This document shows, one piece after another, positions 1 to 6,132 of a stretch of DNA of 8,670 nt. The notes below the pieces were generated by a model. That model saw only the letters and a program-made list of their open reading frames with translations. It searched no databases and had not been told where the DNA came from. Numbering within the stretch: the first letter of the stretch is position 1; each line of letters opens with the position of its first letter. Location: NCBI GenBank assembly GCA_022564135.1, contig JADFLZ010000071.1:1-8670 (forward strand), written 5' to 3'. The translations under genes were made by a program, and so were the position numbers. Origin of the DNA: Candidatus Zixiibacteriota bacterium (GTDB taxonomy: Bacteria; Zixibacteria; MSB-5A5; GN15; FEB-12).

Positions 1-1708
1 ACCATTCTATCTCAAGTTCAGGAAACAGATTGTCGCGCCTTTGGCAATCGCTAAAGAATTCTCTGTCATCATCTGTGAGTGATTCTCCGGCAATTTTTTT
101 ATCGGCGAAGCCAGCAAGTTTCTTGAAGTCTTCATAATGTTCTTTTAGTCGCTGCTCGGCGTAGTCGCTGGCAGCTTTGGTCGAAATAAGAAACTGCCAA
201 TCCGAGGCAGACATAAGCATCAGCTCACGACCCAGCTGAAGTAAGATTTCTTTTAATTCGTTATCGCTCTTGTCGGCCTTTTCAGTCCAGTAGCGGGCCA
301 GCTCGACCATCTTGCTTTCGGATTCATAAACAAGTTTCCAGGTCCATTCGTTTTCCTGATTCAGCCAGATATAATGATGATTGCCTTCGCCCCAGCTGCC
401 TTCGGGGAGAGATATAACTCGGCTTGGTTTTGTTTTTTTAAGATAGTCAGAAAGAAAAACTGTTTCGAATTCTGAGATATCTTCTATTTCCGAAAGCACA
501 TGTTTTAAAAACATCGGTCCTTCAAACCACCAGTGCCCAAAAAGCTCGGTGTCGTAGGGGGCTATCAGAATGCCATTGTTACCTGAATCTGCCTGATACT
601 CTCTGAGTAATTCACTTACTTTCAAAACAAAGTCTGAAGCGTTCTCGGCAATGCGACCAAGTGCGGCCTCCCGATTGTATTCTGCTTTTTGGTCAAGCTC
701 GCTATTGGCCGAAGTAACCGACCAGTACTTGTGTCCGCTCGGCCAGCGTTTTTTGTGGAATTCAAGGTAGTCGCTTTCCCCGGGATAGCCATGCTTGCCT
801 AACCAGACCAGAAGACCCGTTTCGGGGTTGCGCGAAAAAACAGCGACAGGTTTTTTATTGGGGTCGGATGCCACCAAATAAACTTCATAGGGAGTCTTGT
901 CTTTTTCTTCGGGACGGTTTGCCACACTCGATTGGAACTGCTCAAATAATTTTTGCAGGCTTTCAAAGCGGTCAAGATAGGCGCCAATCGCCTGACCGCC
1001 TTTAAGTAAAGCCGAATCGACAATGAAAAATTCAATATTGTTTTCGCTTAAGAATTCATCGGCACCTTTGCGCATTTTCGATTCTTGTTTGCCGTTAATA
1101 GAAACCGGCGGTGTCCAATCATAAGCAGGACGATAGGCGCACTCAGGCAGCCAGATACCTTTTGGCTTTTGGCCGAAATGTTTTTCGTAATTTTTGACAG
1201 CTGCCTTGGTCTGCACTTGCAGCGATTCATCTTTTGACAAAAGCGGATAGTAGCCGTGGGTGGCGCCGCAGCTGATTATTTCGACCAGTCCGTCAGTCTG
1301 TAATTTTTTGAACTCGCCGACGATATCCTGATTCAGCCTGTCGAAATATTCTAAGGTCGAACTATACCAGTTCTCCCAAAAGCGGCCTATGTCCAAAAGG
1401 TTGTGCTGTTCTAAACCTATGAATTCGTCAATATCATCGCGGGCAGATTTTAATTTTAAGTTTAGGTAACTGACAAACTCTGATTTGAAAGTCTGGTCGC
1501 TAAGCTGTTCGCATAGTACCGGAGACAGACCGATGGTAAGTTTAGGTTTTTTGCCTTCGGTTTGCAGCTCCCGTAATATCTTTATAATCGGCAGGTAGGT
1601 TTCGGCAGCTGCTTCACAAAGCCAGTCAGTGCCATGCGGCCAGCGGCCATGCGATAAGACATAAGGCAGATGCGAATGTAAGACAAATGCAAAAGAGCCC
1701 TTAGCCAC
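1..1708 (-). CDS. GH57 1,4-alpha-glucan branching enzyme (DUF1957 C-terminal domain), 3' end cut by window edge
   Basis: Family GH57 retaining glucanotransferase, probably the branching enzyme that makes alpha-1,6 branches in cytoplasmic storage glucan. The frame is open for 569 codons from GTG 1708. Visible GH57 regions are HSHLPY (residues 11-16), GATHGYYP with His151, WLPECAYRP with the presumed nucleophile Glu189, and YDTELFGHWWFEG with the presumed acid/base Asp386. The helical DUF1957-type region follows (QLGRELMLMSASDWQF, Trp504), and the last residues read RRDNLFPELEIEW, close to where relatives of about 520-570 residues end, so little is missing. The GTG start has a GAGG nine bases upstream and lies inside the last codons of the DUF3467 gene (8-base overlap), suggesting translational coupling. 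An amylase or other GH57 specificity cannot be excluded from motifs alone, but the DUF1957 domain favours branching activity. Confidence 0.9.
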   Translation of the reverse strand, partial: MAKGSFAFVLHSHLPYVLSHGRWPHGTDWLCEAAAETYLPIIKILRELQTEGKKPKLTIGLSPVLCEQLSDQTFKSEFVSYLNLKLKSARDDIDEFIGLEQHNLLDIGRFWENWYSSTLEYFDRLNQDIVGEFKKLQTDGLVEIISCGATHGYYPLLSKDESLQVQTKAAVKNYEKHFGQKPKGIWLPECAYRPAYDWTPPVSINGKQESKMRKGADEFLSENNIEFFIVDSALLKGGQAIGAYLDRFESLQKLFEQFQSSVANRPEEKDKTPYEVYLVASDPNKKPVAVFSRNPETGLLVWLGKHGYPGESDYLEFHKKRWPSGHKYWSVTSANSELDQKAEYNREAALGRIAENASDFVLKVSELLREYQADSGNNGILIAPYDTELFGHWWFEGPMFLKHVLSEIEDISEFETVFLSDYLKKTKPSRVISLPEGSWGEGNHHYIWLNQENEWTWKLVYESESKMVELARYWTEKADKSDNELKEILLQLGRELMLMSASDWQFLISTKAASDYAEQRLKEHYEDFKKLAGFADKKIAGESLTDDDREFFSDCQRRDNLFPELEIEW

Positions 1709-2033
1709 CGCTTTTTTCCTCGGCGTCGGTTCTGGTCTCAAAACCAATATTTCTGGAGTCCTGGCCGGGCAAGCCATGGATTTTTATCTCTCCATACTGC
1801 TTTTCAAATTTCTTGAGATTATCTTCAAGCGCCTTTAAAAACAGCTTGGCGTGCATTGGTGTCATAATAATCCGTGATAGGACCTTAGTTTTGGGCATTC
1901 TGGGCATGACCCGGGCAAAATCTATTATCATTTCGGTCGGAGAGTGCACAATCATTACTAGATTGGCATAGATCCCTTCGGCTTCTTTATCTCCAAGCTC
2001 GACACTAATTTGTTGCGGACGAGGCTGTTCCAT
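1701..2033 (-). CDS. DUF3467 family protein
   Basis: Small soluble protein of 110 residues with no signal peptide or membrane segment. The core (about residues 18-90) has the typical DUF3467 pattern: YANLVMIVHSPTEMIIDFA, then a MPKTKV segment, SRIIMTPMHAKLFLKALEDN, and a final helix KKFEKQYGEIK. The biochemical role of this family is unknown to me; I assign the family by sequence pattern only. The ATG start has GAAAGG nine bases upstream. It is the first gene of a leftward pair whose second gene is the GH57 branching enzyme, with overlapping ends, so the two are likely co-transcribed and co-translated. The charged C-terminal tail (TRTDAEEKSGG) also encodes the ribosome binding site and start of the GH57 gene in another frame. 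Confidence 0.85.
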   Translation of the reverse strand: MEQPRPQQISVELGDKEAEGIYANLVMIVHSPTEMIIDFARVMPRMPKTKVLSRIIMTPMHAKLFLKALEDNLKKFEKQYGEIKIHGLPGQDSRNIGFETRTDAEEKSGG

Positions 2034-2049
2034 ATTTTATTGCCTTTCT

Positions 2050-2071
2050 AAACAATTGAATTCAATAGTTT
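2050..2071. promoter_or_regulatory. 22-bp palindrome, candidate operator in divergent intergenic region
   Basis: The core ATTGAATTCAAT (2055-2066) is a perfect 12-bp palindrome. After one mismatched pair (A2054/A2067) the symmetry resumes as AAAC on the left and GTTT on the right, giving 20 of 22 matching positions. It lies between the divergent DUF3467 and hldA starts and overlaps the proposed -35 box of the rightward promoter. This geometry suits a dimeric repressor or activator. No regulator is encoded nearby, so the binding protein is unknown. Confidence 0.4.
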
Positions 2072-2084
2072 TCTTTCTTGTACT
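2056..2084 (+). promoter_or_regulatory. candidate sigma70-type promoter for hldA
   Basis: TTGAAT (2056-2061), a 17-base spacer, then TGTACT (2079-2084). Each box matches 4 of 6 consensus positions. The distance to the TTG start at 2163 would leave a leader of about 70 nt containing the 9-bp inverted repeat. This is a pattern match only. Confidence 0.3.
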
Positions 2085-2093
2085 AAAGTAACA

Positions 2094-2143
2094 GCTTCAG
2101 TCGTTTAGTCAAAGGCTTTTGCGGAAACGTTTCGGACTGAAGC
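2094..2143 (+). repeat. 9-bp perfect inverted repeat, candidate 5' leader hairpin of hldA
   Basis: GCTTCAGTC (2094-2102) and GACTGAAGC (2135-2143) are perfect reverse complements 32 bases apart. Inside the loop CGTTT (2102-2106) can pair with AAACG (2125-2129), an alternative or partly stacked inner stem that shares base 2102 with the outer arm. The right arm ends four bases before the Shine-Dalgarno AAGGAA (2147-2152) of hldA, so folding in the leader RNA could affect ribosome access. As DNA the arms could instead be paired half-sites for a protein. It is not followed by a T-run, so it is not a normal intrinsic terminator. Confidence 0.45.
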
Positions 2144-2162
2144 AGCAAGGAAATAAAAAAAG

Positions 2163-3185
2163 TTGGACCTGCGGCGAATTACAGAGATTATCAGCGGCTT
2201 TGGTGATGCCAGAGTTTTGATACTTGGTGACATTATGCTCGACGAGTATATGTACGGTTCGGTCGACCGCATTTCGCCGGAAGCACCGGTACCGGTCGTA
2301 AATATTTCATCAAGCAAAATCCTCTTAGGCGGCGCTGCTAACGTAGCTGCTAATATCTGCAGTCTAGGCGGCGAAGCTCTGCTGTTGGGAACGGTCGGGG
2401 ATGACGAGGCTGCCTCCAAAATATCGCAACTATTAAAAACCGAAAAAATTTCCGATGACTTGTTAGTAACAGATTTGACACGACGTACTACAATTAAAAC
2501 CAGAATCATAGCCCATGGCCAGCAGATAGTCAGAGCCGATCGGGAAGACCGTCATGAAGTTAATCCTGACATTGAAAAAGAAATAATAAGCAGGTTCTTA
2601 TCAGTAGCTGACGATATCCAGGCAGTTATAATTTCCGACTATGGTAAGGGTGTTATAAATCAGTCCCTGCTTGAAAAGCTGATGTCTGTCTGCCTTGAAA
2701 AAAACATCTTTGTTGCAGTCGACCCCAAGGAAACTCATTTTAATAACTACCAGAGGGTTTCACTGATAACACCGAACCATCATGAAGCCGGCTTCGCCTA
2801 CGGCAGGCGCATTCATAGTGAAAAAGATCTTATCGAAGTAGGTAACGGACTTCTAAAGCGCCTCAAGGCCAAGTCTATTTTAATAACACGCGGCCCTGAT
2901 GGTATGTCGCTGTTCACCGAAGATTCCGAGCCGACGCATATTCCTACCTTTGCCAAGAAAGTTTATGATGTTACCGGCGCCGGTGACACAGTTATTGCAG
3001 TCTTTGTAGCGGCAACCTGTGCCGGTGCGGATTTGGTGGAAGCAGCAATCGTTGCCAATGCCGGAGCCGGGCTGACTGTCGGAGAAATCGGCACAGCTAC
3101 TGTTACCACCGACGATTTGCGGCAGGAACTGGAGCATAATATCAAAGATGGCAATCTTTTTCCGGAAGCCGAAACAGCAAAATAA
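2163..3185 (+). CDS. hldA: D-glycero-beta-D-manno-heptose-7-phosphate kinase (HldE N-terminal domain type)
   Basis: Also called rfaE1. PfkB/ribokinase-family kinase, 340 residues, that phosphorylates heptose 7-phosphate at C1 to the 1,7-bisphosphate on the way to ADP-heptose for lipopolysaccharide core. Seen in the protein: the N-terminal signature GDIMLDEYMYG (22-32) and RISPEAPVPVV (36-46), the sugar-binding GGAANVAAN (56-64), SDYGKGV in the middle, and the anion-hole/catalytic motif DVTGAGDT with presumed catalytic base Asp275. The start is TTG 2163: an in-frame TAA sits only three codons upstream, and the next in-frame ATG would delete the start of the conserved fold. AAGGAA lies ten bases before it. 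In E. coli this domain is fused to the adenylyltransferase; here the second half is the next gene. The bisphosphate phosphatase (GmhB) and isomerase (GmhA) are not in the window. Confidence 0.93.
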   Translation: MDLRRITEIISGFGDARVLILGDIMLDEYMYGSVDRISPEAPVPVVNISSSKILLGGAANVAANICSLGGEALLLGTVGDDEAASKISQLLKTEKISDDLLVTDLTRRTTIKTRIIAHGQQIVRADREDRHEVNPDIEKEIISRFLSVADDIQAVIISDYGKGVINQSLLEKLMSVCLEKNIFVAVDPKETHFNNYQRVSLITPNHHEAGFAYGRRIHSEKDLIEVGNGLLKRLKAKSILITRGPDGMSLFTEDSEPTHIPTFAKKVYDVTGAGDTVIAVFVAATCAGADLVEAAIVANAGAGLTVGEIGTATVTTDDLRQELEHNIKDGNLFPEAETAK

Positions 3186-3224
3186 CTTTACTCATTGTAT
3201 GCCAGAGCCCGAAGATATTACCGT

Positions 3225-3695
3225 ATGAAAGTCGCTGCACCTGTTTCGAAAAAAAATCTTGCCGCACTTTTAACTAAACTAAGAAGGCAGCGCAAGAGGG
3301 TAGTCTTCACCAATGGTGTTTTTGATATAATTCATCGCGGCCATATCGACTATCTGTACCAAGCCAAATCATTCGGGGATATTCTTATTGTCGGCTTGAA
3401 TTCTGATTCGTCAGTCAGACGACTCAAAGGGAATAACAGGCCGCTTCAGAAACAAGCCGACCGGGCTGCTATCGTAGTCAGTCTCAAACCGGTCGATTAC
3501 GTGGTTTTCTTTGGCGAAGATACCCCTCTGCGGCTGATTGAATTTATCAGGCCGGACATTCTCGTAAAAGGAGCCGATTACAAAGTTAGTGAGATAGCTG
3601 GCGCCGGGTTCGTAAAATCTTACGGCGGCAAAGTTCGGCGGGTACGGCTTACGGCTGGCCGCTCCAGCAGCGACCTTATTAAGAAACTTTCGTAA
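3225..3695 (+). CDS. hldC: D-glycero-beta-D-manno-heptose 1-phosphate adenylyltransferase (HldE C-terminal domain type)
   Basis: Also called rfaE2. Nucleotidyltransferase of the cytidylyltransferase-like fold, 156 residues, that joins heptose 1-phosphate and ATP to give ADP-heptose. It shows FTNGVFD (28-34), the nucleotide-binding HRGH (His37, His40), VGLNSDSSVRRLKG, the DILVKGADYK segment (111-120) and the terminal GRSSSDLI. The frame is open upstream to a TTG at 3195, but that codon has no Shine-Dalgarno and adds ten residues not expected in the family. I choose ATG 3225, preceded by a weak GAAGA nine bases upstream. It lies 39 bases after hldA in the same direction, so the pair is almost certainly one transcription unit performing steps fused in E. 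coli HldE. The usual V-G-A/R-D/E motif near residue 125 reads AGAGF. Confidence 0.93.
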   Translation: MKVAAPVSKKNLAALLTKLRRQRKRVVFTNGVFDIIHRGHIDYLYQAKSFGDILIVGLNSDSSVRRLKGNNRPLQKQADRAAIVVSLKPVDYVVFFGEDTPLRLIEFIRPDILVKGADYKVSEIAGAGFVKSYGGKVRRVRLTAGRSSSDLIKKLS

Positions 3696-3730
3696 AACAG
3701 CAATCAGTCGGTGTAAGAGTCTGCAAAGTC

Positions 3731-3759
3731 TTGATTTTTAATACTTTCGCGACAATATT
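3731..3759 (+). promoter_or_regulatory. weak candidate promoter before the TPR gene
   Basis: TTGATT (3731-3736), 17 bases, then AATATT (3754-3759), in the 75-base gap between hldC and the TPR gene. The -10 box matches 4 of 6 and would leave a leader of only about five bases before ATG 3771, so this is tentative. I saw no clear intrinsic terminator in the gap, so readthrough from hldC is equally possible. Confidence 0.2.
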
Positions 3760-3770
3760 GAAAACGACCT

Positions 3771-4439
3771 ATGTTTACTTTAGATAAATTTATCAAAGCT
3801 GAATCGGATTTCGGCAACTTCGGAAACAATGATCATAACAATATTAATGAAATTGTTTTTTGGCCACTAAAGGCAGAATCATTTTTAAATGACAAAGATT
3901 ATAGGCGGACGATAGAAATTTGTGAAGCGAATCTAAACGATTCGGAAGTTACTCTGTCGGGCCGGTTAATTTATGCTCTGGCGCTCTATCATCTTAAAGA
4001 TTTTGACCAGGCGGCGGATCAATTTTACGATGTTCTGACAAAAGACCCCGATAATCTTACCGCCCTGAAATACCTGGGAGATATTCATTACCAGCAGGAA
4101 GATGTTGTTACTGCCTTAGCCAGTTATAGCCGGGTCATGGAACTGGATCCAAACACCCGGGGCTTAAAATGCGAAGTCGCCTTCGCCCGGACAGAAGAGC
4201 CGTCTACAATCAAAATTGTGAGGCCCCCCGAAACTACACAAACTGTAAGTGAACTTCCGGCCGACTCGCCATTTATGACAGAGACAATGGGAGATCTGTA
4301 CTTAAGACAGGGTCAGCCGAATTTAGCGCTTGAAATATTCAGGGAGCTCAGCCGCCGACACCACGATTCACGTTTTAAGATAAAACTGGCTGAGGTCGAA
4401 GAATTTATTGCCCGGAAGGAAAAAGAGAATGTCAGTTAG
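3771..4439 (+). CDS. tetratricopeptide repeat protein
   Basis: Soluble 222-residue protein with no signal peptide or membrane segment, probably a cytoplasmic protein-protein interaction scaffold. TPR-like helix pairs are visible at about residues 31-59 (WPLKAESFLNDKDYRRTIEICE), 64-95 (ALALYHLKDFDQAADQFYDVL), 96-129 (ALKYLGDIHYQQEDVVTALASYSRVMELDP) and, after a Pro/Thr-rich linker at 140-165, 167-200 (GDLYLRQGQPNLALEIFREL). The C-terminal helix is highly charged. The first 25 residues are Asn/Asp/Phe-rich and unlike a TPR. There is no good Shine-Dalgarno before ATG 3771. Its TAG stop (4437-4439) lies inside the start of the aminopeptidase gene, so the two are likely coupled. TPR proteins with this layout occur before pilus or envelope genes in some lineages, but partner and function cannot be told from the sequence. 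Confidence 0.8.
   Translation: MFTLDKFIKAESDFGNFGNNDHNNINEIVFWPLKAESFLNDKDYRRTIEICEANLNDSEVTLSGRLIYALALYHLKDFDQAADQFYDVLTKDPDNLTALKYLGDIHYQQEDVVTALASYSRVMELDPNTRGLKCEVAFARTEEPSTIKIVRPPETTQTVSELPADSPFMTETMGDLYLRQGQPNLALEIFRELSRRHHDSRFKIKLAEVEEFIARKEKENVS
4416..4420 (+). promoter_or_regulatory. Shine-Dalgarno fixing the aminopeptidase start
   Basis: AAGGA eight bases before ATG 4429, located within the end of the TPR gene. It supports ATG 4429 over the in-frame TTG at 4408, which would lie upstream of this site. Confidence 0.7.
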
Positions 4440-5502
4440 CAGAATTGCTGCACTTAGAAAAAAGATAAAGACAGAAAATCTTGATGGTCTGATAGTCAAT
4501 CACCTTGACCACATCAGATATTTGAGCGGCTTCACCGGCTCATCCGGGCTTTTGATTGTAATGCAGAATATGGCTCATTTTTTTACCGATTCCCGCTATA
4601 CTATTCAAGCTGCTAAACAGGTCAAGGGAGCAAGAGTTCATATCGTGCCGTCAGAGCCGATCGGCTCACTCAATGGATTTAAGTGGTTGCAACACAAAAA
4701 CTTAAAGCTTGGATTCGATTCAGAGCATATTTCTGTTGCCAAGCGGGCTCTGATTCAAAAGAAAATACCGGGAGCGCTTTTGACCGAAAGCGAGTCTCTG
4801 CTCGCAGATTTAGGCTGGATCAAAGATTCTGCTGAGCTAAAAAATATCATAAAAGCCTGCGAAATCGCAGATAAGGCTTTTGCCAGGATTCTGCAGCTGG
4901 TCAAGCCGGGTGTTTCAGAAAGAGAGCTGGCAGCAGAGCTTGAATATCAAATGCTTATGCTCGGCTCCGAAAAGCCGGCTTTTGAGAGTATTGTAGCCTC
5001 CGGTTACCGCTCAGCTATGCCCCATGGACTCGCCTCAGCTAAAAAAGTCAAAAAAGGTGATTTCATAACCTTTGATTTTGGAGCCACGGTTAACGGTTAT
5101 GTCTCCGATATGACCAGGACTGTCGTCGTAGGCAAGGCAACTTCAAGACAGAAAAGGGTTTACAATGTTGTCCTGAGAGCTCAAAAGGCTGGTATAAGGA
5201 AAATAAAAGCCGGTATTGCAGCCAAACAGGTAGATAAAGCCTGCCGTGATATTATTGCCAGAGCAGGTTATGGCAAGAATTTTGGCCATGGCACCGGGCA
5301 TGGCATTGGCTATTACGTGCATGTCGGACCAAGTTTATCACCAAAGTCAAAAGACAGGCTGGCTGTCAACCAGGTAGTAACTGTCGAGCCCGGGATATAT
5401 ATTTCAGGCTGGGGTGGAGTCAGAATAGAGGATGACGTAGTCGTCACCAGAAACGGCGGCAAAGTACTGAACAAAACCTCAAAAAACTTGTTGGAGCTCT
5501 GA
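4429..5502 (+). CDS. pepP: Xaa-Pro aminopeptidase (aminopeptidase P, peptidase family M24B)
   Basis: Cytoplasmic dinuclear metallopeptidase, 357 residues, that removes an N-terminal residue next to proline. Residues 1 to about 125 form the creatinase-like N-terminal domain (DGLIVNHLDHIRYLSGFTGS). The pita-bread catalytic domain follows, with all five expected metal ligands: Asp216 (DFGA), Asp227 (SDMTR), His291 (GTGHGIG), Glu320 (VEPGIY) and Glu334 (RIEDD). The conserved catalytic His199 lies in MPHG. The length fits the short bacterial aminopeptidase P/YqhT type better than the 440-residue E. coli PepP. ATG 4429 is chosen because of the AAGGA eight bases upstream; it overlaps the TPR gene by 11 bases. 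In many bacteria this gene is followed by efp, accB and accC; here efp is absent and accB comes next. Prolidase (Xaa-Pro dipeptidase) activity is the main alternative. Confidence 0.93.
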   Translation: MSVSRIAALRKKIKTENLDGLIVNHLDHIRYLSGFTGSSGLLIVMQNMAHFFTDSRYTIQAAKQVKGARVHIVPSEPIGSLNGFKWLQHKNLKLGFDSEHISVAKRALIQKKIPGALLTESESLLADLGWIKDSAELKNIIKACEIADKAFARILQLVKPGVSERELAAELEYQMLMLGSEKPAFESIVASGYRSAMPHGLASAKKVKKGDFITFDFGATVNGYVSDMTRTVVVGKATSRQKRVYNVVLRAQKAGIRKIKAGIAAKQVDKACRDIIARAGYGKNFGHGTGHGIGYYVHVGPSLSPKSKDRLAVNQVVTVEPGIYISGWGGVRIEDDVVVTRNGGKVLNKTSKNLLEL

Positions 5503-5519
5503 GCCAAAAGTTATATAAT
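5491..5519 (+). promoter_or_regulatory. candidate sigma70-type promoter for accB
   Basis: TTGGAG (5491-5496), a 17-base spacer, then a perfect TATAAT (5514-5519). It overlaps the last codons of pepP. Transcripts would begin near 5526 and carry a leader of about 75 nt before the preferred GTG start of accB. The perfect -10 box is the main support; the -35 box is weaker. Confidence 0.4.
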
Positions 5520-5559
5520 TTTGTGCTGGCAGATTTCGCTTATCGCAAATATTGAGACT

Positions 5560-5575
5560 GCAGGAAGATGCCTGC
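5560..5575 (+). repeat. short hairpin in the accB leader
   Basis: GCAGG (5560-5564) and CCTGC (5571-5575) form a 5-bp GC-rich stem with a 6-base loop that contains the upstream in-frame ATG (5568-5570). Pairing would hide the only Shine-Dalgarno-like bases for that ATG, which argues for the downstream GTG as the true start. Confidence 0.3.
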
Positions 5576-5591
5576 GACTGGACATCTGGCT

Positions 5592-5596
5592 GGGGA
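5592..5596 (+). promoter_or_regulatory. Shine-Dalgarno fixing the accB start
   Basis: GGGGA seven bases before GTG 5604. The spacing is good, whereas the alternative ATG 5568 has an AGGA only two or three bases away, which is too close. Confidence 0.55.
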
Positions 5597-5603
5597 TAAA
5601 AAA

Positions 5604-6077
5604 GTGAGAGAGAGTTACATTAAAAAATTAATCAGACTGGTAGAAGAGTCTGATATCGAATCACTCGAAGTCTCCAGCTGGGGCAGAAGAGTCAAAATAG
5701 TTCATTCTAATAATTCTGCTTCAAATGGTTTCAGCCGTAATCCTGTGGCAGCCCAAGCGATTGTAAAGCCATTACCGGTGCAGCCAGCAGCTGAAGTTCC
5801 TGCCGAGCAGCCGGCGGCAGCCAAAACCGTATCAAATCTCAAAGCCATCAAATCCCCTATGGTGGGTACTTTCTATTCCTCTCCCTCGCCCGATTCTGAC
5901 CCGTATGTCTCTGTTAACCAAAGGATCAATACTGGCCATGTAGTCTGCATAGTCGAGGCCATGAAACTCATGAACGAAATAGAGTCTGAGTATAGCGGCC
6001 GGATAGCCAAAATCCTGATAGAGAACGGTAAACCGGTGGAATTCGGCCAGGAGCTCTTTTTAATAGAGCAAGATTAA
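5604..6077 (+). CDS. accB: biotin carboxyl carrier protein of acetyl-CoA carboxylase
   Basis: Carries the biotin that shuttles CO2 between biotin carboxylase (AccC) and carboxyltransferase (AccA/AccD) in the first committed step of fatty acid synthesis. From GTG 5604 the protein has 157 residues, very close to the 156 of E. coli AccB, and begins VRESYIKKLIRLVEESDIESLEV, the usual N-terminal helix. A Pro/Ala-rich linker spans about 50-78. The biotinyl domain follows (SPMVGTFYSSPSPDSDPYV) with EAMKLMNEI, where Lys121 is the expected biotinylation site. Starting at ATG 5568 would add 12 residues not typical of the family. The gene is unusual in not being followed by accC: pilT comes next, 55 bases downstream. 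A biotinyl subunit of another biotin-dependent carboxylase is possible, but the N-terminal helix and the thumb-like PSPDSDPYV favour AccB. Confidence 0.92.
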   Translation: MRESYIKKLIRLVEESDIESLEVSSWGRRVKIVHSNNSASNGFSRNPVAAQAIVKPLPVQPAAEVPAEQPAAAKTVSNLKAIKSPMVGTFYSSPSPDSDPYVSVNQRINTGHVVCIVEAMKLMNEIESEYSGRIAKILIENGKPVEFGQELFLIEQD

Positions 6078-6132
6078 TCCTTCTTCGTTTCTGCCGATAT
6101 TATCTACAAGCATTTAATTATCAGGGGATTCT

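Noticed and set aside
1048..1230. Leftward 60-codon frame within the GH57 gene
   Set aside because: It is in a different frame from the GH57 protein, whose catalytic WLPECAYRP motif is encoded at the same place.
3199..3228. Nine-codon open frame ending in TGA that overlaps the hldC ATG as ATGA
   Set aside because: Too short to support, with no Shine-Dalgarno; could be a coupling leader but nothing beyond position suggests it.
3696..3770. Possible terminator AAGAGTC...GTCTTGATTTTT after hldC
   Set aside because: Only four base pairs form before a mismatch, too weak for an intrinsic terminator.
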